From: Polychytrium aggregatum
Lineage: Eukaryota; Chytridiomycota; Chytridiomycetes; Polychytriales
Assembly: GCF_025602895.1 (NCBI RefSeq)
Contig: NW_026516344.1
Coordinates: 36,538-100,537 of the forward strand
Length of the DNA stretch: 64,000 nucleotides
Direction of reading: 5' to 3'
A model generated the notes under the pieces. The model ran no database searches. It was not told the DNA's origin and saw nothing but the letters and a program-made list of their open reading frames with translations. Shown one piece after another: positions 12,429 to 22,978 of the stretch (position 1 is the first letter of the stretch; every line of letters starts with the position of its first letter). The translations under genes and the position numbers were made by a program.

Positions 12429-15400
12429 GCAGCTGTGCAGTATTAAGAGCCGCCGGCAGTAACAACCCTGCAGCACGAACGAGGGCCTTTTGTTGGCCCT
12501 TTCCGCTTTGTCCTGTACCGCCAGCAACAGCACTTGACCACAACAACACTTGACCACAGCGCCAGTACTTAATCACAACAGCACTACTTAATCACAACAG
12601 CGGTTAATCGCAGTACTAACTGCGACCGAGCGTTCGGCGGTGCACATTCGCTGCTTTCCACCCCGCAGAGGCAATATACACACATCCCTGCCCCCCCCCG
12701 TTCTGGCCAAGGCCGGGGTTAATGCCAAGCGACGGTCTCGACATGGCCGTTGTTCGCACACCCGTCTCGGCGCAAAGCTTTCACCCCCTCGGTCTCCCCT
12801 CGGTCTCCCCCTCCCACGCACGATCCCACGCACCAGCCCATGCCGCCCATCCAAACCCATGTGCCGTCCTGGGTTCTCGCTCGCAGAGCCGCTCGACCCG
12901 GCTGCATCGCCCGGCCGCTGCCCCGACGACGGGCGCAATCGGCGCCCAGCTTTCCTCCCCACGGCTGCTTCGGCGGTGCTGGGCCGATCCATCTTGGCCA
13001 CGCAGCCCTCCCCCCCGGCAGGCAAGGCCCCGCGAGAACCGCGTGAGCCCAGGGCCGAGGCTTTGTCTCGGCCTTTATTGCGTCTTGTGCGCCCCGTGCA
13101 ATCTCGGCAGGACCAGTTCGATTGGTACGCCCTTGCATTTTGTTTGCGCTTTCCTCTTTTTTCGGGTCCTTGCCTCGTCGCAGCCCGCAAGGGCCGCCGC
13201 CGTCACCAATCAGCGGCTGCAGGCGGCTGCCTCCTGAGCCGGGGGGCGTAACGCACACAGCCAAGGCAACCAGCCGAGTGTGTCCTTTCCTGGCAGTCTC
13301 GGCCTGGGAGAGCACTCGACTGCCCATCGGAGAGCACCCGGCTGCGCCTGGAGTGCACCGACTGATACAGCTCGCATGGAGCGCACTCCCTGGGCCTGGA
13401 TACAGCAAGCATGAGCCCTGCTCCCCCCCCCCAGGCCGTCCAGGGCCTCGGATCCGACCCACTCGCAAACTGCCGCTGCCGTGGCCGGCGACCTCAGCAC
13501 CCAGCATGCGCGCCTGCAGGCCGTCCTCTACAACCTTGCTGGCGGATTTCAGTGTCTGTGGCTGCGGGTGGGAGCGCTGCGTCTGCTGTCGCCCTTGTGC
13601 ATTTCCTCGGCGCTCGCCCAGCAATCCAGCCAGCTCGGGTGTGCTCGCCCACGCCCAAGAGCCACCCTCTGTTCAGCCCTGAGCCTCCGCCTCGCCTCGC
13701 CTCGTCTCGCCAAAAGTGCTCACCCTTGCACAGCACAACACCGTGTCTGGTCGGGCTTGCCCTGGGCCCGTCTGCTGAACCGGCACTGGCCGTTGTTTCC
13801 CACGTTCGTCGTCGACTGGATAGCCTAAATCGCAGCCAAGGCGGCCTTCTTGGCTGAATGGCATTAACAGCCGGCCGCACACCTTGCTGCTCTCCAACCC
13901 GGCCGCAAGAACCACTCGTGGTAGACCGCCCGCGAGCAACAAGCCGCACGACGGGAATATGCTGGGTCTGGTAGGCACAAGGCGGGGAGCCTCGGCGCGA
14001 TTCGGCCGTGGACCAGCACGGGTCCGACAAGGTCATGGCGGGCGGTGGGGCGAGCGGGCGCAATGCGATGCAAGTCTGCCATGCGATGCGATGCAAGTCT
14101 GCCATGCGATGCGATGCGATGCAGTCATGGACAATCCTGTCACATACCGATCGACATCTTGCAGATAACGAACGGACACACTCCCCGTAGCCCTCCCGAT
14201 AATGAACTGAATCCCAATGCACCTTGGTCGGGATCATGTCGCAGCCGTGACGAGCACCAGCTTGTTGTCCAGTCCCATTCCATTGCGGCATGCGACCAAA
14301 GTGCCACTGCCTCCGTGGCTGGCTTCTCTGCAAACTTATCTGTCAGTCGTCTCCATCTCAAGCCGCTCGTTTGTCCTACCGGCAACTCTGTTACTGCCAT
14401 TCCCATCGCCTTCAGAGTTCAGCCAGTGCCTCATCGGTCACCCTCCTGCTCCTCCTCCTCCTCCTCCTCCAGACGCCACTCGGTGGATCCAAGATGGTGT
14501 CATTGCCCAGCCCGAGCCGGTGCCACCGCCCCAATTCAAGCGAGGCGCCGCGGTGCCGTTTCGAACAAAGTGCCACCCTTCTCCGTCCATGCGAAACCAC
14601 TCGGGCTGTTTCATCTCACTTCAGCACATTTCCGGCTACCCTTATCTCTAGCTCTTTGCCGCTGGTTGTTGGACACAGCCAAATGCCCATCACCAGGGCT
14701 TCAGCTTCGCCTCCTCCTCATCCCCCCCCAAAAAAAAGAGTGTCCTTGGGACAAGGCATCGCTCTCGCGACCAAGCAAACAAAACGACACATGCGCATCT
14801 CCCTTCCTTCGGCCGCATGGGCGAGGGCACACATCCGCCGAGAATCGTCCATGTCCATGTCCATCTGATGTCCATTCAGCACACACACCCCCTTGCGACA
14901 AGACGCTGGTCGTCGCGAACCATTGGTGGTGCTCGACATGTTTGCGTCGGGTTTCCTTTCTCCCCCCACGACGCCCGCGCTGCTATCCTTCCGGCTTCCT
15001 GGCGAGATACCGCTCCACACTGACGAAATGGGCTCTCGATACTCTCGCAGCGAGGTGCACATCGTCGTGGCTTCTGGTAGAGGCTCTTCGGGCTCTCGTC
15101 TCCCTCCTCTTCCTCCCCCCACACCAGATCTGCCCATGCGCATTTCGGGTGGGCAAGTGTCTGCTGGCCTCGTATGATCTCCGCGGCTTTGTGCTGGGTG
15201 GGCTTCGTCCCACACTCACCTTCGCCAGGAGCTGGTCCATGACCATTGTTGCTTCGGTCACATAGGCGTCGCCGCTTTCCGGTTTTGCTTCTCCTCCTCC
15301 TCCTCAAAACCCTCTTTCTCGCCATCGCACCCGCGATCGTTGTCGCCGGGATTGCGTGTGCCCCTCCTGCTCAGCGTCGTCTCTCGGTCCGGTCTCGCAG

Positions 15401-16711
15401 AGGCACACCGGATCAGTCCGCCTCCTCCTTCTCGTACCCGCTCCCGTGTGGCGGCCACTGGCCACACTCCACCGCCGTCGGCTTCTGATCGGCCAATGCT
15501 CAGACAAAGCTCAGACAAAGCTCTCCTCCTCCGTCCATCTCTGCGATCCACCCGCCCGCCTCCGAGCACATTGCGTGCACATCATGTCAGCTGTGCACCA
15601 CTTCCTCGTTCGTTTGTAAAGGTGGCATGTGCTGAGGCATAGGGCACTCACCCGCCCACCTTTATTTTCCTTTCCTGTCCTTTGGGTGATGAGGATCCCT
15701 CCCTTCCTCGGCTCGAGCACTGAACCAAACTACATTCTGTGTCGCCTTTCCCACAGACGTTTCATGACAGGGGGTGGCTCGATCGATGGGACCTGGCGAG
15801 GCGAGGAGGCCAGCGGTCGGGCGGTGCCGGAAGAATTGCAAAACTATGTACATGTGCGTTGCTCCTGCCGTCCAGCCCCACTGGTTGTCCACGAAACCCG
15901 CACGTCTGCTTGCACAAAGAGCCGGCTTATCCCTTGGCAAGGCCCAATTCACACGGTCCAGGGCGCTTGCGACCATGGGTCCCGCGGGAGAGGGTGCAGG
16001 CGAGGGCGAGAGACGCGGGGTGGGCTGGAGCCTGCCTCGTCTCGCTGCCGACGACATGGCCGTCTCGCCCACCCCGCTCCCAGGCCCTCTTGCAGGGCCC
16101 GGAGGGATGCCAAATGAGAAAGACTGCCATGGGTTCGTCGCTGCCGCGCTGTCGCAGGCACGCCCCGGCCCGGGCAGAGCGGCCGCCATTCCTCATCTTG
16201 ATCGTCACAGCACCCGGTCGGTCGATCGGTGCGGTGTGGTGCGGTGCGGTGCTGCACAGCAATCTGCCTTGGGTGCTTGTGCTTGCGCCGGAGGATCGTG
16301 CTTGGTCCATTGCAGGTTTTGCATATCCACGGTATGTCTCGCACGTCCATCGTATGCAGAGGCATTCTTCCAGACGAGTATAGATCGACGGATCCTGTCG
16401 AGCCATTGGCGATGTCGGCTGTCTGCTCGGGTTGCTGCTTTGGCTGTCCCATCCGACCAGTCGCGATCCCATTCAGCTGTTGGTTTTTGCCTTTGGGCCG
16501 CCGGCCATATTCCCACGCCCCTTCTTGATCAGTTTGCGGCCACTCGGTGTCCTGGCTTGTGCCGTGTCTTAATGCAGTCGTGGTCTCGACAGGTGCGACC
16601 AACTAGGCTCAGCTCAGCTCGGCCCAGCTCGGACCGGGGCCGAGTCGGCTCAGCATGCGGATGCGACGAACCGACCAACATGGGCTATGGGATCCTGTCC
16701 CTGCTCACCCG

Positions 16712-16768
16712 GCCAGCCAGTCAGTCAGTCAGCCAGTCGGTCAGTCAGTCGGCCAGTCGGTCTGCCTG
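16712..16768. repeat. CAGT/CGGC tetranucleotide repeat
   Basis: A run of CAGT, CAGC and CGGT tetramers in the B-C spacer. Confidence 0.75.
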
Positions 16769-17111
16769 TCCTCGCTCAGTAAGTCGGTCTTGACGCTGTC
16801 CTTCTTGGACGACCCAGCTGAGTTGGGTGGGCGCTGATGAGATAGATTGGGCTGAGCTCCTCCTTGGCCGTGTGCGACGCATCCACCCCTCCCGATTGGT
16901 GTTGTGCGGACGATACCCGAGGGAGGAGGGGCCCAGGTCGATCCCGGGCTGATATGGAGTGGGCCGGACTGCATTGGTTGCGCTGGTTGCTGGCCTTATC
17001 GGTGGCAGTTGGATCGCTCCGATGAGACACTGTTATCGTTGGGTGGGTTCTCATCTTGGATTCAGCCGTTCTTGCCGCCGGTGGAGAGCGAGGGAGAGGA
17101 GGGGGGGCGAG

Positions 17112-17141
17112 GAGAGAGAGAGAGAGAGAGAGAGAGAGGCG
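17112..17141. repeat. AG dinucleotide run
   Basis: About 14 AG units shortly downstream of the 3' end of array gene C (minus strand), so probably transcribed as CT in its 3' region. Confidence 0.85.
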
Positions 17142-17259
17142 CGATTGGAACTCCTCGGAATCCAACCGAGCATGTTGAGATGATGGAGTCGGGAGTTGCG
17201 AGCCGGGGAGACCTCTCAGTGCCAAGAGGGAGGAGCCGCAGACTCACCGCACCCATCCT

Positions 17260-20200
17260 TCACACCATCATCGACACAGCCGAGTCCAGATAGTCCACAA
17301 ACTTTGCAATCTCGACCACAAAGATGTCAAAGTTGTGAAGCACCTCAGGTGGATAGCTGTCGTCTTCAAAGGTATAGTCGTCGGCCTCGGGGTGTCGGAG
17401 ACGGTATTCTTGTAAGGGCAGAAACCCTTGTCGGCGAAGCTGGATCCGATACGGGTCCACAAAGGTCTTGGCCAGATTGCTTTCGTTCGCGGTGGGGGGC
17501 ATGGTGGCATGGGCCGCGGGCGCTCCCGAGGCGATGCGTTGTGGAACGGGCTTCTTGAGCGAGCTTGGGGTGGACCGAGGCAGTTCCGATGGACCTTGGC
17601 TCTGCCCGGCGTCATCGTTGTCGCTGGCGAGAGCGGCGACGGTGGTGGTGCTGGTGGTGGTGGTGGTGGTAGGTTGGGCAGTGGCTTGCGACGGCAGACC
17701 AGGCACCTCGGGCTCGCTGCATATCGGCTGCATGTCACCCGAATGCTCGGTCGCCACGCCGCTCTGTGCATCGGATTCGGTGTCGTCGCCAAAGATGGCC
17801 GAGGTCAGATCCGAAGACTTGCGGCTGACAAACCAGGCGTACTTGCACACCGGGAAGATCTTGCCCCCAGCTGCTTCGTGGCGAGCTTGCTCCTCGTCCC
17901 GCATGAACTGCTTCATCATCCGCTGCAGCAGCGGCACCATCATGCCGCCGGGATCCTCGAGTCGCTTGTCGACTCGATGGGTAAGTTGGAAGGTGCCTTC
18001 GGTCTGCCGCCAGTTGCCAGTGCAAAAGCCGCCGATGATCTTGTCGTGCGACTTGCGACCCTTGTTTGCCGCCGACAGACCGACGGCCGATGACGAGGAC
18101 GAGGACGAGGACGGGCCCAGGAGAAGCGACCCGGCCGATGACGACGACGCCAGCGACGACGATGACGACGATGCCATTGCCGACAGAGTCTTCTCGCGCT
18201 GGGCCTTCTCGGCGCGGTACCGCTGCTTGCGCGAGATCAGCTCCGGAATGAAGGCGATCGTCAGATAGCCCTTTTGGTTGTCCTTGCGCTGGGTCAGCAG
18301 CGGCAGGATGTCGCGGATCCACATGGCATCCAGTCGCTCTGTGATCTTCTCGAACGTGGAGAAGGACTCAAAGTGCTCCATCACCCGCGACTGCCCGAGC
18401 CGAAGCAGCCCCACGTCCGTCCAGATGCCATGCATTTGCTCGAGAAGCAACTGTCGCTGCCACTGCATAAAGTCTTGGTCCGACGACAGGCCCGTGATGG
18501 TCTGGCTCTGGACATTGGCAGTGAGTGGCAGCGCCCAGGTGACGTACTCGATCTCGTTGACTTCGCCGATGCGGTCGTGCGGAAGTCGGCAGGTTCGGCG
18601 GGCGTACCCAAACAGCTCGGCCGGTCGCCACTTGCCCGTGCGCCAGTGGCCGCCGCCACCGCAGTTGGAGCAGAACTTGTACTTTGTGGTGCACGGATCG
18701 CACACGAGCTGCCAAAACGGAGAGAGGGTAAGTGCAGGACGGCGGTGTGAGAGGCATGGAGAAAGCAGTACGCGCTGCCGGGGTGGCGATCGACATGGGC
18801 GGCGATGCAGACAGCAGCTTATCGCCCACCTCGATGCCGACGGCGTTCTTCTTGGATCGCAGGCTTTCTTCCTCGATGGCAACCCGCCCAAACCCAAAGG
18901 CTTTCTTGCACACGTCGCAGGTAAAGTACTGGTCTTGGTCATGTTCGTATTTACGCTTCCGCTTCGAGGCGCCGATCAGCCGCGAGGCGAGCGGCTGCCC
19001 AGACCTGTCTGGGTCGTCGAGCCCATGGTCTTGATTCAGATCCTGCGGGACTGCTTGGCTGGGCGCTGTTCCGTTGCTTGCTTGATGGCACGACACACAG
19101 TCGAACTGAGAGATGATGCTGTGCGAAACGAAGGCTCCGGACGCCTTGCCGAACAAGAACGCCTGGCCTTTCTTTTGGTTGCATCCGCGGCAAAGCAAGG
19201 CTTCCTCGAACTTGTTCTTGCGGGGCGCCGACTCGACACCCCCGGGCGGGTCGCTCTTTGTGGACGCCGAACCTGGCACTTCGGCACCGAGGTAAGCCGC
19301 ATCGGGCGGAGAGGTTCTCGCGGCATGTGCCAGAGTCGGCCGGACATCGGACTGAGGATCGGAGACTGTGGACGGGTGGGGTGCTGGTGGTCGGGCAGAG
19401 TCGTGGGCGAGGCTCTTGGTCGACCAAGATGGCGGCACTTGCGATATGGCCTGGTTCCGGAGCTGGCTTTGAGAGTGAGGATCCGGGTAGACGTCGGTCC
19501 AGTCGGAGCGAGTACCCGAATACGATGCAGATGTTTGCGGAGGCTGCAGTGCCGAGAAGATGCCGGGGCCGGCCGCTCTCTGAGAAATGAACCAACAGAT
19601 GAATGAACGAATGAACGAATGGATGAATGGATGAATGGATGAATGGACGAACGGATGAATGGATGAACGGGCAGAGGTGTATGTGCAAGACCAAGAAGCA
19701 ACCTCGATCGCAATTCCCCCGCCTGGCAGCCTTCTCGGAATCAACTCGGAGCCCAAGAAACACTCCTGCTGTCGACACCGACTTACATGTTGCGACGGAG
19801 CCTCGAATGCGTCCCGAGGATCGGCCAGATTAATCGGATGCAGCGGCTCTCGTCCCGAGCGAGGTGCAGGAGCGGCATACTGTGCCAGAGTGCTCCAGGA
19901 TGCCGGAGGAGACGAGTGCAAGCCATCGCCAGCAGCCGGACCCGAGGGCCGGGCAGCGGCCAGGGTATAAGACGACAGGCCCGGTGGCAGGGCTGACGAG
20001 GAAGGGCGCAGGTCCGAGGAGCCATGGTGGTACGTTTGCTGATACGGAGGCTGGTGCGGCGGCGGATATGGCTCCAGCGAGTACTTTTGCGGGTGCTGGT
20101 GGAGCGATGGCGGACGGCCAGAGCCGGATGTTATCGGGTCGGCCAGTGGCGGAGGCAGCCGCCTCAGCGTCGAGGATTCGTTTGCAGGCAACGGACGATG

Positions 20201-20554
20201 GGCAAAGGCATCGATCGAGTACGCCGAGAGCGACGAGGCCGGCGCTCGGTCCCGGGCATAGCTGGCCGGGCGTTCGGAGATCCGTGGAGGTGGCAGAAGA
20301 GGAGGAAGGGACGAATCGCCGGGTCGGCCAGGGCCGAAAAAGTCTCGAGCACGGAGAGGCAGCAGCGCGGACGGAGGCGAGTCGCCTGGATAGAAGGCCG
20401 GCGGATGCTGGTCGTCTCGCCGGAAGGGCAGCTGGCCAAAGGACAGAGGATTACTCGGCAGCGGGGCGGCCGGTCGGCGATGCAGATCGTTGGGTACCTC
20501 GGCGGGATCGAGCGGGCCGTATGGGTTTTGATAAGGGTGGTTTGGGATAGACAT
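17260..20554 (-). CDS. Array gene C: Cys-rich paralog family protein (988 aa), function unknown
   Basis: Three exons: 20554-19787, 19579-18830 and 18708-17260, all phase 0 (GTAAGT, then GTGGGC, donors). The start chosen is MSIPNHPYQNP at 20554, which resembles the start of gene A; the frame is open to 20644. Residues 1-256 are Pro/Ser-rich. Exon 2 carries LLCRGCNQKKG with DCVSCHQ and FTCDVCKKAFGFGRVA. The terminal exon carries LVCDPCTTKYKFCSNCGGGG, HWRTGKWRPAELF, RRTCRLPHDRIG, GQSRVMEHFESFSTFEK, AFIPELISRKQRYRAEKAQR, GNWRQTEGTFQLTHRVDKR, DPGGMMVPL, YVDPYRIQLRRQGFLPLQEY and NFDIFVVEIAKFVDYL. A polyserine insertion (about 18100-18180) and a Thr/Ser-rich loop separate conserved blocks of the C-terminal domain, which suggests flexible linkers there. 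Function unknown. Confidence 0.8.
19597..19680. repeat. GAATGGAT octamer/tetramer repeat in gene C intron 1
   Basis: ATGAATGAACGAATGG-type repeats fill much of the intron between exons 1 and 2 of array gene C (19580-19786). On the minus strand they read as an Ile-His-Pro-Phe run that is not coding. Confidence 0.8.
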
Positions 20555-22698
20555 GGCGGCGGGGGCGGCGGGAAAAAAGAAAGGATATACAGCGGCGAGT
20601 TGGATCTTGGATGGCGGGATGAGTGTCCAAGGATAGGGGGTCAACGCACAATCAGCAGCGAGACCACCAGGGGTGGATTGTGGGGAGGGACGCCAGCTGG
20701 GCGAGAAGAACGATTGCTGGCTGTGGAGAGGGGCACTGATGGAATCGCAGATGAGCGGGGGAGGTCGCAGGACTGGTTCTCCAGCAAAGGTGTGTACTCA
20801 GCCCAAAGAAGGAGAGGGGCGACAGACGGGAAAGAGTGGGTGCGAACGGAGGTAAAGAAGCGGATCGGCTGCAACAAGCAGACTAACGGACGGAGCAGGA
20901 CAGCAGACAGAAGCGGGGGGGGGGAAATCGACTGCAGACGGTGCCGTGGGGCCGAATCGTCAGTGGGGATGGGCAATATACAGCCGCAGAATCGGAGCAG
21001 AGGCGAATGGGGACTGGTGTGGGAGACGGGGAAGGGCAGGACAGGGGAGCGTTGCAGGTCAGAAAGTCACGACTGAATGCCCAATCCAGGAGACCGAGTG
21101 TTCCAGAACAGAAGAGCACAGAGGAGATGCTGTTGGTGGGGCTTTATACCGCCGTCGCGGGGGGGGGCACTGGAGTATGAGGGTGGTAGGAGCGACCAGT
21201 GGCCGGCTGGAATGCTGAGGATCGGCGATCGCGAGGCGGGTGAGCCAGGCGAGCGACATGGGGGGAATGGGGCAGAGCGGCGGAAGGGAATGGGATGGGG
21301 ACGGGGGTGACGAGCCGAGATGGGCCCGGAGAGGCCGTGGTCGGTGCAGCAAGGGATCGGGCGGCGGACGGCAGTTGAACGGCAGTTGAACGACAGTTGA
21401 ACGACAGTTGGACAGAGGGGGGGGGGATCGACCGTGAGAGGGTGGGGAACAAGGCTGGCAACGGGGAAGGAAGTTGGTCGAAAGTGGCGGCTGGGGTGGG
21501 GTGCGGCGCCGGAGATGGGCATTGGTGGGAGGGAGATGTTACATGTTGCAGCCGGTCGTTGTCGAGCTGCGGGTGGTTGTTAACTTGCGGTCTCGCAGCA
21601 TGCAGTTGTTAAATTGCAGGTAGGACGCTGCTGGGGTGGTCGTTGGTCGTTGGTCGTTGGTCGTTGGTCGTTGGTCGTTGGCAACATGTGCTTGTCTTCT
21701 GCCGCATGGACCAAATTGCCGGGGGGAGACCACGCCGAAGGATTTGCATCTGAGCCAGCGCCGTCAACAAACACTGGACGGGGGAACGGCGACGGGGATG
21801 CGGTGGACGAGGGCCACGCAGGTACCAAAGGCACATCGTGGGGGGGGGGAGGGAGCGAGATGCTGTTATACGGCGGGACAGACCGGGTGGCTCCTTCCCC
21901 ACTTTACCCCGCTGGGTCCGCTGGGTCCGCAATCGAAGCGGCATCGTTGGATATACATTCGTTTGGGAGTAATCACATCGCCTTTGAGAGTCATTGCATC
22001 GGATGCACCTCGATGGAGGCAAACAAGGCCAAATGCTTCCTCCGGGGAAATGCACCTCCGACCGCTGATGTCGGCCTGCCCGTGGTGCAGCCGGCCTTTG
22101 GTGGTTCAGAGCACAAGGACTCCATGGCGACCATCCTTTGGCTGTCCTGTGTGCACCGGCATGCCGCCCGGCCCCCCCCCCAACATCCCCGTCGAGAGGA
22201 TGAGGGGTGGAATTGCCTTGTGGTTGTGCATCCACCATGGGCCTTGCCGATGCCACCGACGGATCACCTCAACCGAACGGCCGAGCGATTCAGCGGCATT
22301 GCAGCGTTCACGAAATGGTACGTGTGGCATGCAGCGTTCACGAAATGATACGCCATGATTATCCGCACTTGTGTTTTCCTCTGTGGTTGCCAGTTGCGGG
22401 ATTGGTCGTGTGTATTCGGTGAACCAGAACGAAGAGCCACCAGTCCTCGACCGGGTGTCGCATTTGCTTCGCAACTGCTCACATATACCGACAAAGACAG
22501 TAACAAAAAAAAGGACCTATTTGGGAGACGGAAGGACCCGAGAAATAGTCGGAGCGATTTTAGGGACTAGGCCAACAGTCGTAACAATTTTTAGGGATCG
22601 AGAGGTGGTCGGAATACCGATGGGCGGAAATAAAGGAAAGAAGTAGAAAAAAAAGAGGAGGGAGGGGAGGGGAGAGTGTCAAGCAACCAGGCTCGAAA
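20555..22698. other. Gene-poor spacer between array genes C and D
   Basis: No supported gene. It contains GTTGAACGGCA repeats (21370-21415), a TTGGTCG heptamer array (21633-21685) and a direct repeat of GCAGCGTTCACGAAATG at 22303 and 22339. The right end (22500-22698) is A/G-rich and likely the 3' flank of gene D. Confidence 0.4.
21633..21685. repeat. TTGGTCG 7-bp tandem repeat
   Basis: About seven head-to-tail copies of a heptamer in the spacer between array genes C and D. Confidence 0.85.
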
Positions 22699-22946
22699 TT
22701 AGGATAACGGGGCAGCGGTTTCTAGGAATTCAAGAAAGCGAGTCAACTCAGTCACAAAAATGTCAAAGCTCAGCGGATTCTGGCCGGCATAGGACCCGAG
22801 ATCGGCCGTAAACTTGTACTGGTCCACCTCGGGATGCTCGAGCCGATATTCGTGCAGCGGCAGAAAGCCCTGGCGTCGAAGCTGGATGCGGTACGAGTCG
22901 ACATAAGACTTGAGCGACTCGGTTTCTTTGGCGAGCACCGACGACG

Positions 22947-22978
<32 letters not shown>

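Larger units (their letters stand above)
11696..17259. other. 5.5-kb gene-poor spacer between array genes B and C
   Basis: No gene supported. From about 12.6 to 16.6 kb the plus strand is strongly pyrimidine-rich, and open frames overlap in all phases without family motifs. Simple repeats: CAACAG hexamers (12350-12428), GCGATGCAAGTCTGCCAT repeats (14060-14125), CTC runs (14449-14470), CAGT/CGGT tetramers (16715-16765) and an AG run (17112-17141). The promoter of gene B should lie just right of 11695. Confidence 0.4.

Noticed and set aside
12157-12462. Asn-Ser repeat protein on the plus strand
   Set aside because: Direct translation of the CAACAG hexamer run, no flanking conserved sequence or splice support.
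21633-21685. Telomere-like heptamer array
   Set aside because: TTGGTCG does not match known fungal telomere repeats, is short and lies between two genes of the array.
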